A stretch of DNA of 64,000 nucleotides from positions 8,520 to 72,519 of the forward strand of contig CAZRBV010000010.1 in the NCBI GenBank assembly GCA_964598425.1, in the 5' to 3' direction. The notes beneath the pieces were generated by a model, which saw only the letters and a program-made list of their open reading frames with translations, had not been told where the DNA came from and made no database searches. Positions 9,170-19,404 of the stretch are shown here, piece after piece (position 1 is the first letter of the stretch; every line of letters starts with the position of its first letter). This DNA is from UBA12567 sp964598425. Lineage in GTDB: Bacteria; Planctomycetota; Phycisphaerae; Phycisphaerales; SM1A02. The position numbers and the translations under genes are program-made.

Positions 9170-9739
9170 GTGACCGGCGCAGATCAGGGACGTCACGTTC
9201 TGGTCGGCGTCACGGGTGGTGTTGCTGCCTATAAGACTGCGGAATTGGTGAGTCTGCTCGTCAAGCGAGGAGATACTGTCACTGTGGCGATGACCGAAGC
9301 AGCATGCCGGTTTATTGGCCACGCGACGCTTGAGGCCCTGTCGGGCCGGCGCGTCTATCGCGACATGTGGACAGCTATCGATGATCCGTCGAGCCAGCAT
9401 GTGGCTCTGGCGACAAGCGTGGACGCGATGGTTGTGGCGCCATGCAGCATGCATTCGCTTGCGAAGTTCGCGTCCGGCCACGCTCCCGATGCGGTGTCCC
9501 TTGTGGTTGCTGCGATCGATCGGAGTCAGGTACCGGTGCTGCTCGCGCCGGCCATGAATAGCGCGATGCTCTCGCAGCCGGCGACCCAACGCAACATCGC
9601 AACGCTCCGCGAGGATGGGTTCATCATCATGGAGCCCGAGACAGGATGGCAGGCTTGCCGCACAGAGGGATGTGGCAGAATGCCAGAACCACTAACCATC
9701 CTTGCCGCCCTCGATGACATGGTGGCCACGAGGCGATAA
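9170..9739 (+). CDS. coaC: Phosphopantothenoylcysteine decarboxylase (flavoprotein, CoaC domain only)
   Basis: Decarboxylates 4'-phosphopantothenoylcysteine to 4'-phosphopantetheine in coenzyme A synthesis, using FMN. The 189-residue product starts with a GTG and has the flavoprotein N-terminus VLVGVTGGVAAYK, the active-site His77 in SSQHVALA, the PAMN motif at 127-130 and the C-terminal ACRTEGCGRMPE with the catalytic Cys. It stops where the CoaB ligase half would begin in the usual CoaBC fusion, so coaB is encoded elsewhere or was lost. A perfect 14-bp stem-loop follows directly. It is co-transcribed with rpoZ. Confidence 0.9.
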   Translation: MTGADQGRHVLVGVTGGVAAYKTAELVSLLVKRGDTVTVAMTEAACRFIGHATLEALSGRRVYRDMWTAIDDPSSQHVALATSVDAMVVAPCSMHSLAKFASGHAPDAVSLVVAAIDRSQVPVLLAPAMNSAMLSQPATQRNIATLREDGFIIMEPETGWQACRTEGCGRMPEPLTILAALDDMVATRR

Positions 9740-9744
9740 ACGCA

Positions 9745-9775
9745 AAGCAGGCAGCCTGTTTCAGGCTGCCTGCTT
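9745..9775. terminator. Bidirectional terminator between coaC and rpoD
   Basis: A perfect 14-bp inverted repeat (9745-9758 with 9762-9775) has a 3-base TTT loop and A/T at the outer ends on both sides. It lies between the convergent coaC and rpoD genes and can serve both strands. Confidence 0.8.
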
Positions 9776-9818
9776 GCACATCGCTGCTCTCTCAATTGAG
9801 TATCCGGACGGACTCGAT

Positions 9819-11651
<1,833 letters not shown>

Positions 11652-11689
11652 TGGTGCAGTCCTCCTGGGATGATCAGTAGATCTTCTAT

Positions 11690-13534
11690 CTATTGTCCGC
11701 TCGGCCGCGGCATGGCGGCAGCCCGCGGGCCTAATCCTCTGAGATGTTCGATGACTCTGGCTGCTGCCTGCGGATCTCTCGCCGCAGATGCCTTCCAGTC
11801 GGCCATCCGTTGTCGTGAATCAAGGGCACGGCGACACCGAGTGAGCGCTTCGCAACACCTCGCGACGGCAGTGTCGGCGTCGCCGTCAGATGCTTCGATC
11901 AGGCGTTCGCCCTCGAAGTAGAGATCGGAAGCTACCCCCCGATCAACCTCGCCGGGGAGTGAGTCCAGCAGTGTCTGAACCGTGAGGCGCTCGCCGCGCT
12001 GGTGCAGCGCCTGAATGACTTGGGCAATTCGCTGGGCTGTTGGGTCAGCCAGCGAAGGATCCGAATGAAGGGCCGGGACATCAGTCTGCTGTGAGTGGAT
12101 GGCGACTGCGAGAAGGTCGAGTTCGGCTCGTCGCAGGGCCGGTGCGACTTCGAGTTCAGAATCCATGCAGGGAAGCTCATCAATGCCTTCGTCTTGAGAA
12201 GATCGCGCCGGTGAGGCAGATCCGCCGCGGCGATCAATCAGTTCGGCAATGACCGCGGGCGCGACGCCGGCAAGCTCGGCGAGTCTGGACGTCACCAGCG
12301 CCCGCCGCAGTGGCGATGCCTTGTGAATGCCGAAGTCGACGATCAGCCGGACAAAGTCTTCCGTGACCTGTTGCCTGCCTGAAAGCCCACGTGTGGTCTG
12401 CAGATCGATCTCCAGCCGCCGAAGAACAAACTCAAAGGCATCGAGAGACTCATCAAGTGCCTTCCGGAACGCATCTGGACCATTCGGTTGGCGAAGGATT
12501 GTGTCTGGGTCCGTGCCGTCTGGCAGGACGCAGATGCGAACATCAATATCGTGGGCGAGCACAAGCGGGATGGCACGTTCGGCAGCTCGCTGTCCTGCTT
12601 CATCGCCATCGAAGAGAAGAGTCGCCACCTTGCAGATCCGGGCGAGATGTCGCGCGTGCTGCTCGGTCATGGCTGTGCCCAGCGTGGCGACAACATTCAC
12701 GAACCCGGCCTGATGGCACGCGATGACGTCCGTATAGCCTTCGGCGATGATGACTTGGCCTTCCGCCATGATTGATCGACGGGCCAGGTGCAGTCCGTAG
12801 AGCGTGCGGCTCTTGTGAAAGAGATCATGCTCGCAGGAGTTGAGGTACTTGGGTTCTTCGTCTGCGGCGAGGACTCGACCGCCAAATGCGATCGGGCGGC
12901 CCGTCTCGTCGGTAATCGGGAATATGAGTCGATGCCTGAAGGCGTCCCAGGTGTGTTCATCTTCCCCTTGTTTGAGCAGGCCGGCTGCGACGAGTACCTT
13001 CGCGGGTAGCGCATCGCAGGCCAATTCATCCCGCAGGGTACTCCAGCCATCAGCGGCACACCCGATCCCAAATGCTTCAACCATTGCTGGTGAAATGCCT
13101 CTGCGTCTGATTGCTTCTCGGGCATCGCGTCCGTTGACATTGTCAGAGAGTTGCCGTTGGAAGTGGGAATGCCCCGCATCGAGTGCTGTTCGAAGCCACG
13201 TCTTGCGGGATGCGGACTGCTGTTGCTCAGGAGCATGCCCCTGAGTGAGTTCGATTCCAGCACGTTCAGCGAGAAAGCGAAGTGCTTCGCCAAAGTCCTT
13301 GCCGAGATGCTCCTGGACAAACCGGAAGCAATCTCCAGCTGCTCCACAGGCATGGCACTTGTAGAAAGCAGACTCCTTGTGCGTCACAACCGCAAAGGAA
13401 GGTCGGGAGTCATCGTGGAATGGACAGAGGCCCACGTGCTCGCGGCCGCGAGGTTGCAGGGCGACGAACTCGCCAATGAGCGAGGCCAGATCGGTTGCAT
13501 CCCGCACCCGTTCTATTTCATCTCGAGTCGCCAC
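11690..13534 (-). CDS. dnaG: DNA primase
   Basis: Synthesises RNA primers at the replication fork and docks on DnaB. The 614-residue protein has the CHC2 zinc finger (Cys37, His40, Cys60, Cys63 in LCPFH and YKCHAC), the primase catalytic core, the Toprim motif VIIAEGYTDVIA with the acidic pair LLFDGDEAG further on, and a divergent C-terminal helicase-interaction region. The length is typical. It is the first gene of a dnaG-rpoD pair on the minus strand. Confidence 0.95.
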   Translation of the reverse strand: MATRDEIERVRDATDLASLIGEFVALQPRGREHVGLCPFHDDSRPSFAVVTHKESAFYKCHACGAAGDCFRFVQEHLGKDFGEALRFLAERAGIELTQGHAPEQQQSASRKTWLRTALDAGHSHFQRQLSDNVNGRDAREAIRRRGISPAMVEAFGIGCAADGWSTLRDELACDALPAKVLVAAGLLKQGEDEHTWDAFRHRLIFPITDETGRPIAFGGRVLAADEEPKYLNSCEHDLFHKSRTLYGLHLARRSIMAEGQVIIAEGYTDVIACHQAGFVNVVATLGTAMTEQHARHLARICKVATLLFDGDEAGQRAAERAIPLVLAHDIDVRICVLPDGTDPDTILRQPNGPDAFRKALDESLDAFEFVLRRLEIDLQTTRGLSGRQQVTEDFVRLIVDFGIHKASPLRRALVTSRLAELAGVAPAVIAELIDRRGGSASPARSSQDEGIDELPCMDSELEVAPALRRAELDLLAVAIHSQQTDVPALHSDPSLADPTAQRIAQVIQALHQRGERLTVQTLLDSLPGEVDRGVASDLYFEGERLIEASDGDADTAVARCCEALTRCRRALDSRQRMADWKASAARDPQAAARVIEHLRGLGPRAAAMPRPSGQ

Positions 13535-13831
13535 TCACTACCCTCATCGCCGCCGAAGCGACATCCCGGCAGGCTCGCATCCTGCGAGGCCACCAACATG
13601 CTCAAGGCACCCACTCGTCGCACGCAGGGTGACGCCGAGTCAGGATTGAGCTGATTGCTGTTACCGTGGATCAGGGAGCGTGAAAGCGGTTGTGAGGGGA
13701 GTCAGGCCGGAAAGGCGATGATGCACCCGTGTAAAGTCAAGACGCTCTGAACCGTCTGAATAGATAGCCCCGAACCGGGGACAGTCACGATAAAAAACGG
13801 AAAAAACACTCCAACCGGAGCACTTTCCGTC
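13535..13831. other. Intergenic region upstream of dnaG
   Basis: About 300 bases between rpmB and dnaG hold no convincing ORF. The stretch near 13680-13770 is rich in short complementary pieces (CCGGAAAGG, CCCCGAACCGGGG) and could encode a small RNA or belong to the dnaG leader. I could not match it to 4.5S RNA or another known RNA. Confidence 0.4.
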
Positions 13832-13852
13832 AAAAAACGCCTGAAGTCAGGC
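13832..13852 (-). terminator. Rho-independent terminator of rpmB
   Basis: On the minus strand the 6-bp stem GCCTGA/TCAGGC with a CT loop is followed by GTTTTTTG. The stem contains the rpmB stop codon, so termination begins at the end of the coding sequence. Confidence 0.75.
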
Positions 13853-14128
13853 AGAAACGCTTGCTGGCTTCTGCTTGCGGGTCCAGCTGTACTTTCGGCG
13901 CAATGGCTTGACTACCAACCCGTTACGGATGGCCTTCGCCGTGGCCTTCACCCGGGTGGGCTTCCCGTCAACGACGGCCCGTACAGACTGAATATTGGGC
14001 TTGATTTTGCGCTTGGAGATCCCGCTGGGCTTCAAACCGATGCCGCCCTGATACTTGGGGCGACCGCGATAGTGGATCTTCCGGCCGGTCGTGGTGCGAG
14101 CACCACTGAAATGACAGACGCGTGGCAT
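13847..14128 (-). CDS. rpmB: 50S ribosomal protein L28
   Basis: Large-subunit ribosomal protein. The 93-residue basic product begins MPRVCHFSGARTTTGRKIHY and has the L28 features RKIKPNIQSVRAVVDG and IRNGLVVKPL. The start at 14128 is set by GGAGG seven bases upstream; the longer in-frame ORF upstream is non-coding. It is slightly longer than the usual 60-80 residues because of extra C-terminal basic residues. It stands alone, with clpX 92 bases upstream on the same strand. Confidence 0.93.
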   Translation of the reverse strand: MPRVCHFSGARTTTGRKIHYRGRPKYQGGIGLKPSGISKRKIKPNIQSVRAVVDGKPTRVKATAKAIRNGLVVKPLRRKYSWTRKQKPASVSA

Positions 14129-14220
14129 GATGTGCCTCCGGTGCCAAAAAGGGGGTGAATCCGGGAGCGTATCGGACTCCGAGTGGGCCGTCAAGTGTGG
14201 GCGAAGCCCAAAGATCCGTA

Positions 14221-15642
14221 TCAGGCGGACTCGCGAGCTTCCTGAGGCCGCTCTATCGCATCCAAATCGCACTCGCCCCGGATGGCTCGCTCGTCGATCA
14301 CGTAGGTCCGCCCAGCGCGATCACCATCGGGAAGATCGTACATCAGATCGAGCATGAATCCATCGATGACCGAACGCAGCGCCCGGGCCCCGGTGCCACG
14401 TTCCATGGCAATGCGTGAGAGCCCGGAGAGCGCTGCTTCGCTGAATTCCAACGTAGCGCCCTCGAGCTGGAACAGGTGCTGATACTGACGCACGATGGCG
14501 TTCTTGGGCTCCGTGAGCACTCGTATCATTTCGCCTTCATCAAGCGGCAGCAGCGGTGCTATCACGGGCAGCCGTCCGATGAGCTCGGGGATGAGGCCAA
14601 ACTGCAGGACATCGTGGGCAGTGACCTCGGCAAGGATCTCACGCTCAGGACGATTCCCATCCTTGGACGCTGCTGAGAAGCCGATCTGGCTATGCCCCAG
14701 TCGCCGCTGGATGAGACTCTCAATCCCCTCAAATGATCCGCCACAAATGAACAGGATGTTGCTGGTGTCCATCTGGATGTACTGCTGCTCAGGATGCTTG
14801 CGGCCCCCCTGAGGCGGGACGTTGGCTACAACGCCCTCCAGCATCTTGAGCAGAGACTGCTGAACGCCTTCGCCGCTGACGTCTCGGGTAATGGAGACAT
14901 TGTTGGAGGTCTTGCCGATCTTGTCGATCTCATCGATATAGATGATGCCACGCTGTGCGGCATCGAGGTCGTAATCAGCGGCTTGAAGAAGCTTCAGCAG
15001 CAGGTTCTCGACGTCTTCGCCTACGTATCCAGCCTCGGTCAATGTTGTCGCATCACCGATCGCAAACGGAACGTTGAGCACCCGCGAAAGGGTGCGTGCG
15101 AGCAGCGTTTTGCCTGTTCCGGTCGGTCCGAGCAGAAGGACGTTCGACTTGTCGAGTTCAATGTCGCCTTCGCTCTCTTCCAGATGAACGAGCCGCTTGT
15201 AGTGGTTGTGAACAGCGACCGAGAGCGTTCGCTTGGCGATGTCCTGCCCGATCACATATTGATCAAGGAACTCGTTGATCTGTCGCGGAGCAGGAATCGA
15301 GGTGAACAAAGGTTGGCTTGTGCTGAGCCTCCGCTTCTCCTGGCGAAAGATGTTCTGGCAGAGATCCGTGCAGTTCGAGCAGATGTAGATATCACTCGGT
15401 CCCTCGACCATGGGGCCGACTTCGCGGCTCGTCTTGCCGCAAAACGAGCATGTCGTGACTCGCCTGCCGCGAAAACCGCCATCATCACCACCGCCGCCGC
15501 CCGTGGGGCCAGGGCCGCTGTCATCTGAGTCGCTGCTCTTGTGAGGCCCCTTGGTGCCGCCGCCGCCGCTGGCAAGAACGACTGGCGGGAGGCCTGGCTC
15601 CGGGCTTGAATCAGGATGTTCGAGGTGTTCTGAGCCAGACAT
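14221..15642 (-). CDS. clpX: ATP-dependent Clp protease ATP-binding subunit ClpX
   Basis: AAA+ unfoldase that feeds substrates to ClpP. The 473-residue product has a zinc-binding domain (Cys65, Cys68, Cys88, Cys91), Walker A GPTGTGKT at 172-179, Walker B IIYIDEIDKI, the pore region, and sensor-2 GTGARALRSVIDGFM. Unusually, about 60 low-complexity Gly/Ser/Asp/Pro residues precede the zinc domain. The start is put at 15642 (AGGAGAG 13 bases upstream, a little far); the longer upstream reading overlaps the SHOCT-like gene. No clpP is adjacent: the gene between tig and clpX is a small membrane protein. Confidence 0.94.
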   Translation of the reverse strand: MSGSEHLEHPDSSPEPGLPPVVLASGGGGTKGPHKSSDSDDSGPGPTGGGGGDDGGFRGRRVTTCSFCGKTSREVGPMVEGPSDIYICSNCTDLCQNIFRQEKRRLSTSQPLFTSIPAPRQINEFLDQYVIGQDIAKRTLSVAVHNHYKRLVHLEESEGDIELDKSNVLLLGPTGTGKTLLARTLSRVLNVPFAIGDATTLTEAGYVGEDVENLLLKLLQAADYDLDAAQRGIIYIDEIDKIGKTSNNVSITRDVSGEGVQQSLLKMLEGVVANVPPQGGRKHPEQQYIQMDTSNILFICGGSFEGIESLIQRRLGHSQIGFSAASKDGNRPEREILAEVTAHDVLQFGLIPELIGRLPVIAPLLPLDEGEMIRVLTEPKNAIVRQYQHLFQLEGATLEFSEAALSGLSRIAMERGTGARALRSVIDGFMLDLMYDLPDGDRAGRTYVIDERAIRGECDLDAIERPQEARESA

Positions 15643-15787
15643 GGTGTGAGAGGTTCTCTCCTGATTTGAGCCGCCATGGCGACACGCCGTTCCGCCGATA
15701 TGGGCCAGTGTACAGTTCGCGGAAGCGACCGTTACCCCTGAACCTGCCATGAAAACGGGGCCAGGGCCACACAAACCGGACAGTTGG

Positions 15788-16087
15788 TCATCCTTTGCCT
15801 CGGTCTTGAGCTGGATTGTGTCCCGAGAGAGCGTCTCGTGCCCGTTCATATTCCTCTTCGCTGAGCGTGCCTGCAGCCTTCATGTGCCGCAACTCCTCGA
15901 GTGAGAATGTCACACTTGAATCGTGATCCCCCGGTCGAAGATGCCGCCTCGTCACGAGGAGCACGACCCATGCGACTGCGATCAGCCCAGCCATGATCGC
16001 GAGTGGAAGGATGATTCGTGTGAGATCGGTCGCCCCGGAATCTACGGGTATGTCCCGGGCAACACACAGGCAAGCAGCAGGTGTCAT
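15788..16087 (-). CDS. Small membrane protein with SHOCT-like C-terminus
   Basis: The 99-residue product has one clear membrane segment (LTRIILPLAIMAGLIAVAWV, about 22-46), a basic stop-transfer RRHLRP, and a short C-terminal helix pair SLEELRHMKAAGTLSEEEYE matching the SHOCT consensus (short C-terminal domain, often an oligomerisation element). The start overlaps the tig stop (ATGA at 16087). It sits where clpP is normally found between tig and clpX. The function is unknown. A role linked to membrane protein quality control would be a guess from position only. Confidence 0.72.
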   Translation of the reverse strand: MTPAACLCVARDIPVDSGATDLTRIILPLAIMAGLIAVAWVVLLVTRRHLRPGDHDSSVTFSLEELRHMKAAGTLSEEEYERARDALSGHNPAQDRGKG

Positions 16088-17478
16088 GATGCAGCTGTTT
16101 GGGCCTTTGTCTTCTTGACCTGCTCGTTCCACTCATCCATCGAAATGTCGGTCACCTTGGCGGCCTCTACCAGGCTGTTGGCAGCCTTTCGCTCCCGAAT
16201 CGAGCGGGCAATCGCCATGATGCGATCATTCTTCACCAGTTCGGCCCGCAGTTTGTCCGGCCGGACACCCTGCCGCATGGCCATGGTGGCGATGTGCCCG
16301 TTGATGTCCTGCTCGGACACCGCAACGCCATTGTCATTTGCAACACGCTCAAGGATGAACCATGTCTTCATTCTGGAGCGTGTCTGCTCGCCTGATCGTT
16401 CTCGCACTTCGGCGAGCTTGGATTCAACCTCGCTCGCCTCAAGGCCGCGTTGCATGAGCTCCATTCGAATCTGTTCGAGATCGGATGCGGCTTGCTGCCC
16501 GGAGATGTTCTCGGGCAACTCCATCTCCACGGCGTCGGAGACTGCGTTGAGGATTTGCTCTCTCAGAACGGATGCCTGCTCTTCGTCTCGCTGCTGCTCA
16601 AGTGCGAGCCTCACCTGTTCCCGGAGCACATCGACTGATGCAAGCGAGAATCGTTCAACCAGGTCCTCCGGGGCGCACGGCGTAATTCGTTCTGCAAGGA
16701 AGATCGTGTAATTGAGCTTCAGTTCCTTGCCCCGAATGTCTTCGCGCTCGTGGCCCTCAGGCCCGGTCGTTGTGATCTCGATCTCGTCTCCGACGCTTGA
16801 CTTGGCAAACATCGAATCCAAGCCGTCAATCACCAGACCGAGCAATTGGCCGGTCTCTCCCTTTTCTGGAATGACGGCCAATACCTGTTCGTGTGAGAAG
16901 ATCGGCTCTTCTCCGTCTTCCAGATACAAATCAGCCCTGCCCAGCAGTCGATCGCCCGCCTTGAATGTGCCCTTGAGCTCCTCTGCTTCGCCAGCTCGCA
17001 TGCACTGCCGTTCGAGTTCATCATCGATGTGTTCGTCAGTGACCTCAAGTTGCGGTCGTTGAATCTCAATGGATCCCATGTCTGGAAGTTCAAAGTCGGG
17101 AATGACTTCAAACTCAACACCGAACTCCATCGGCTTGCCCAGCTCAATCGCTATCTCGGTGTCGGGATCAACCGGCTCCATCTGCCCCAACGGCTTGATG
17201 CCGAGTTTCTCAAAGGCGAGCCTGCATCCTTCCTGCATCAGTTCGTTGCGTGTTTCCTCCCGCAGCGCAGTCCCAAATCGCCGCTCAAGGAGATCCTTTG
17301 GAGCCTTGCCCTTCCGAAATCCCGGAAGTGCAGATTGAAACTGCAACGTGCCCATCGAGGCATCGACTTTGGCTTGAATCGCTTCGGCTGAAATCGTGAT
17401 AAACAGCCGCTTCCTGGCTGGGCCGGCTTCTTCGAGCTTGAAGTCATAGCCGTCATATTGGTCGTTGGCATCGGACAT
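16084..17478 (-). CDS. tig: Trigger factor (ribosome-associated chaperone and prolyl isomerase)
   Basis: Binds nascent chains at the ribosome exit tunnel. The 464-residue protein has the ribosome-binding N-domain with the signature region LPGFRKGKAPKDLLERRFG, a PPIase-like middle domain (FKAGDRLLGRADLYLEDGEE and onward), and a helical C-domain ending in MSMDEWNEQV-like sequence and a short Lys/Ala tail. The start MSDANDQ at 17478 has AAGGA about 12 bases upstream; the ORF reads 14 codons further but without a site. First gene of a tig - small membrane protein - clpX operon. Confidence 0.92.
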   Translation of the reverse strand: MSDANDQYDGYDFKLEEAGPARKRLFITISAEAIQAKVDASMGTLQFQSALPGFRKGKAPKDLLERRFGTALREETRNELMQEGCRLAFEKLGIKPLGQMEPVDPDTEIAIELGKPMEFGVEFEVIPDFELPDMGSIEIQRPQLEVTDEHIDDELERQCMRAGEAEELKGTFKAGDRLLGRADLYLEDGEEPIFSHEQVLAVIPEKGETGQLLGLVIDGLDSMFAKSSVGDEIEITTTGPEGHEREDIRGKELKLNYTIFLAERITPCAPEDLVERFSLASVDVLREQVRLALEQQRDEEQASVLREQILNAVSDAVEMELPENISGQQAASDLEQIRMELMQRGLEASEVESKLAEVRERSGEQTRSRMKTWFILERVANDNGVAVSEQDINGHIATMAMRQGVRPDKLRAELVKNDRIMAIARSIRERKAANSLVEAAKVTDISMDEWNEQVKKTKAQTAAS

Positions 17479-17570
17479 GGCGGGAAGTGTTCCTTGCAGA
17501 AATGGGAGTGAGCAGAGCACACCGGGCGCGACCGATCAGGGTACCAAGATGGGCTCTCAGGGGCCAGCAA

Positions 17571-18359
17571 TCAGCGACCGCTGAGGCCGCTGGCGAGCAT
17601 TTCGACGAAGTCGCGGCCCGCCTCGGCGGGGTCATCCGCGTGCTCCATTCGGCGGACGATGGCGGAGCCGACGATCGCTGCATCGCAGTGGGTGGTAGCC
17701 TCGCGAACCTGTTCCGGCGTTGAGATTCCGAATCCAGCGGCGATGGGCAGGTCCGTGAATTGGCGGATCTGCTGCACCCGGGGGCCCAGATCCGGAAGCT
17801 CAGCCCGTGTTCCCGTCAGGCCGGTGCGCGCGAGCAGGTAGACAAAACCACGGCACCGTTGAAGCAGGAGCTGCAGCCTTTCCTCTGTTGTTGTTGGCGC
17901 GATCAACATTGAGAAAGAGATGTCGGCTGCGTCAACAACTGGAAGAATGGCGTCGGCCTCATGAATGTCAATGTCGGGAATGATGACGCCGTCGAATCCA
18001 GCAGATGCCAGTTGCTCAACAAACTCGCCGCCGCCCCGGCGGTGCACAATCGAATGGCTCACCATGGCAACCAGTCCGATCGGTGTGTGCGGCCTGATCC
18101 GTTGCACTGCGCCCAGGATGGAGTCGATCGATACTCCGGAGCTGAGCGCTTCATGCATGGCCGCAGCGATAACCGGGCCATCGGCAATCGGGTCAGAGAA
18201 CGGGATGCCGATTTCCGCGATGGCAGCCCCTGCGTCATGAAGCGTCGACAGCAGCATTTCGGTTGCGTCGAGTCCGGGGTAGCCTGCGACAACGAAGGGC
18301 ATGAGCGCGGTTCGCTGCTGACTGCGCAGGTCATCGAAGATCTGATTGATCCGAGACAT
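17571..18359 (-). CDS. trpA: Tryptophan synthase alpha chain
   Basis: Cleaves indole-3-glycerol phosphate to indole and glyceraldehyde 3-phosphate; indole is channelled to TrpB. The 262-residue TIM barrel has the catalytic pair at canonical positions, Glu49 in AEIGIPFSDP and Asp60 in ADGPVI, the GFDGVIIPDI region and loop 6 (ARTGLTG). No other trp gene is in the window; trpA sits between tig and mazG, so the trp genes are dispersed. mazG ends 27 bases upstream and may be co-transcribed. Confidence 0.95.
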   Translation of the reverse strand: MSRINQIFDDLRSQQRTALMPFVVAGYPGLDATEMLLSTLHDAGAAIAEIGIPFSDPIADGPVIAAAMHEALSSGVSIDSILGAVQRIRPHTPIGLVAMVSHSIVHRRGGGEFVEQLASAGFDGVIIPDIDIHEADAILPVVDAADISFSMLIAPTTTEERLQLLLQRCRGFVYLLARTGLTGTRAELPDLGPRVQQIRQFTDLPIAAGFGISTPEQVREATTHCDAAIVGSAIVRRMEHADDPAEAGRDFVEMLASGLSGR

Positions 18360-18386
18360 TGGTGGGCAGGGTACTCGGTGGCCGGG

Positions 18387-18680
18387 CTACTTGGTGCCGG
18401 CGGGCCCCCCGTCTACGACGTACTTCTCGTGCACGGCTTGAGCGAGATCGACACCGGTAATGTTCGCAAGCGTGGTCAGCCAGGCGAGGACATCTGCAAA
18501 CTCCTCGCGAAGGTTGGCGGCGTCTCCGTCTCCCCGTTCACGAAGCGCAATGGCTTCTGAGAGTTCTCCCACCTCCTCCATGAACCACAAAAAGGTCCGA
18601 GCTGGTCCTCTGGCCGAGTCGGTCTCGTGGTATCGAGTTCGAATGAACTGTTGGAATTCGCTGAGGGTGGGATCCTGCAT
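18387..18680 (-). CDS. MazG-like nucleotide pyrophosphohydrolase
   Basis: All-alpha NTP pyrophosphatases hydrolyse nucleoside triphosphates to monophosphates and can remove non-canonical nucleotides. In 97 residues the metal-binding helix pair is visible: EEVGELSEA (Glu35, Glu36, Glu39) and REEFADVLAW (Glu60, Asp63). The length fits the short single-domain MazG-like group rather than the two-domain MazG. It lies upstream of trpA on the same strand, back to back with the tRNA-Val promoter. Confidence 0.85.
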   Translation of the reverse strand: MQDPTLSEFQQFIRTRYHETDSARGPARTFLWFMEEVGELSEAIALRERGDGDAANLREEFADVLAWLTTLANITGVDLAQAVHEKYVVDGGPAGTK

Positions 18681-18710
18681 GCAAGGGAAGGTACTCGCCC
18701 GGGCAAGAGG

Positions 18711-18739
18711 TTGCCGTAGGCAGGGTGGGGGAGTATCCT
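18711..18739 (+). promoter_or_regulatory. Sigma-70 type promoter of tRNA-Val
   Basis: TTGCCG (18711-18716) and TATCCT (18734-18739) are separated by 17 bases, and the tRNA begins 12 bases after the -10 box. Close to the consensus spacing; placed by eye. Confidence 0.55.
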
Positions 18740-18750
18740 GCTACGCCCAC

Positions 18751-18824
18751 GGGCCATTGGCGCAGTTGGCTAGCGCGCTTGTATGACACACAAGAGGTCA
18801 CTGGTTCAAGTCCAGTATGGCCCA
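18751..18824 (+). tRNA. tRNA-Val (anticodon GAC)
   Basis: All arms fold: acceptor GGGCCAT/ATGGCCC, D-stem GCGC/GCGC with a nine-base loop, anticodon stem CTTGT/ACAAG with loop ATGACAC (anticodon GAC), T-stem ACTGG/CCAGT with loop TTCAAGT, discriminator A. CCA is not encoded. The 3' half recurs at 23704, making this gene the probable integration site of an islet. Confidence 0.93.
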
Positions 18825-18930
18825 TTGAACAAGGCCGCCCAGGGGGCGGCCTTCTTCAATAGAGCAGGCGGCCGCAGGCCGCCTGCGGTCTCCTGATCAC
18901 CTGTTCGTGTGTGTTGCGGCACAGCTGGCG
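18807..18930. repeat. Left copy of tRNA-Val-derived direct repeat (candidate attachment site)
   Basis: Two blocks here recur in the same order and orientation at 23704-23790. Block 1 (18807-18832, 26 bases, identical) is the 3' end of the tRNA-Val gene plus eight bases. Block 2 (18885-18930) matches 45 of 46 bases. Between the blocks this copy has the tRNA terminator and a second 9-bp inverted repeat (18865-18887), which the right copy lacks. Confidence 0.8.
18831..18857 (+). terminator. Terminator of tRNA-Val
   Basis: A 10-bp stem (18831-18840 with 18844-18853) with a 3-base loop and a following CTTC lies seven bases after the tRNA. Confidence 0.75.
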
Positions 18931-19404
18931 GGCATCTGCCCTAAGACAACGCCCCTCATCGAGGCATTCAATGGCACCCCATCGCGCCGAGTGTGTGAAC
19001 GAAAATTGGTTCTTGTCAATGTGAAGATGCGCGGCGCAAGGTGGCATCGTGGCGTCGTCACTACAACGGGGGTCGCCGCCCACAGCGCTCTTGGGTACCT
19101 GGCCCCCGACTTCTCCCCCGGGGGAGTTCGCTGCGTCCAACGCCCAGGTAATCACGATCGAATGAACTCGAAAACTTGCACACGGATTGGACTCAAAATG
19201 GGCACAGGCGCAAGCCCATCTACTCTCTCATGCAATGTGTGGACCTACGAATGGGGAAAGGTCAGGTTCGATCCCCTTCACCCGCTTCAACGCAGAACCC
19301 AGCAAAGCAGTGTGCCAAGTTCGCATGGGTATCGATCAGGTGCTTGGATGTTGGTATCTTGGTATCGTGGCGTCATGCGGGACTGCCCGTAGGGAGTGCA
19401 TGCG
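18931..19404. other. Non-coding left arm of the tRNA-Val islet, with a tRNA-like 3' relic
   Basis: No gene is convincing here. A minus-strand ORF (18856-19155) exists but has no recognisable domain and begins in sequence without a ribosome site. At 19265-19287, 20 of 23 bases match the T-loop and acceptor 3' end of the tRNA-Gly at 63972-63994, but no matching 5' half is present, so it is a relic rather than a tRNA. The last 40 bases hold the ribosome site of the next gene. Confidence 0.5.

Noticed and set aside
8078..9589. A 503-codon minus-strand ORF over the ClC and coaC genes
   Set aside because: It crosses the rpoZ and coaC genes in antisense and has Arg/His/Ser-rich shadow composition.
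13650..13831. Possible 4.5S (SRP) RNA or other small RNA upstream of dnaG
   Set aside because: A CCGGAAAGG stretch resembles the SRP apical loop, but the conserved AGCAGC side is missing and no long stem closes around it.
18856..19155. A 99-codon minus-strand ORF next to tRNA-Val as an integrase remnant
   Set aside because: The position fits, but no tyrosine-recombinase motif (R..HxxR..Y) can be recognised.
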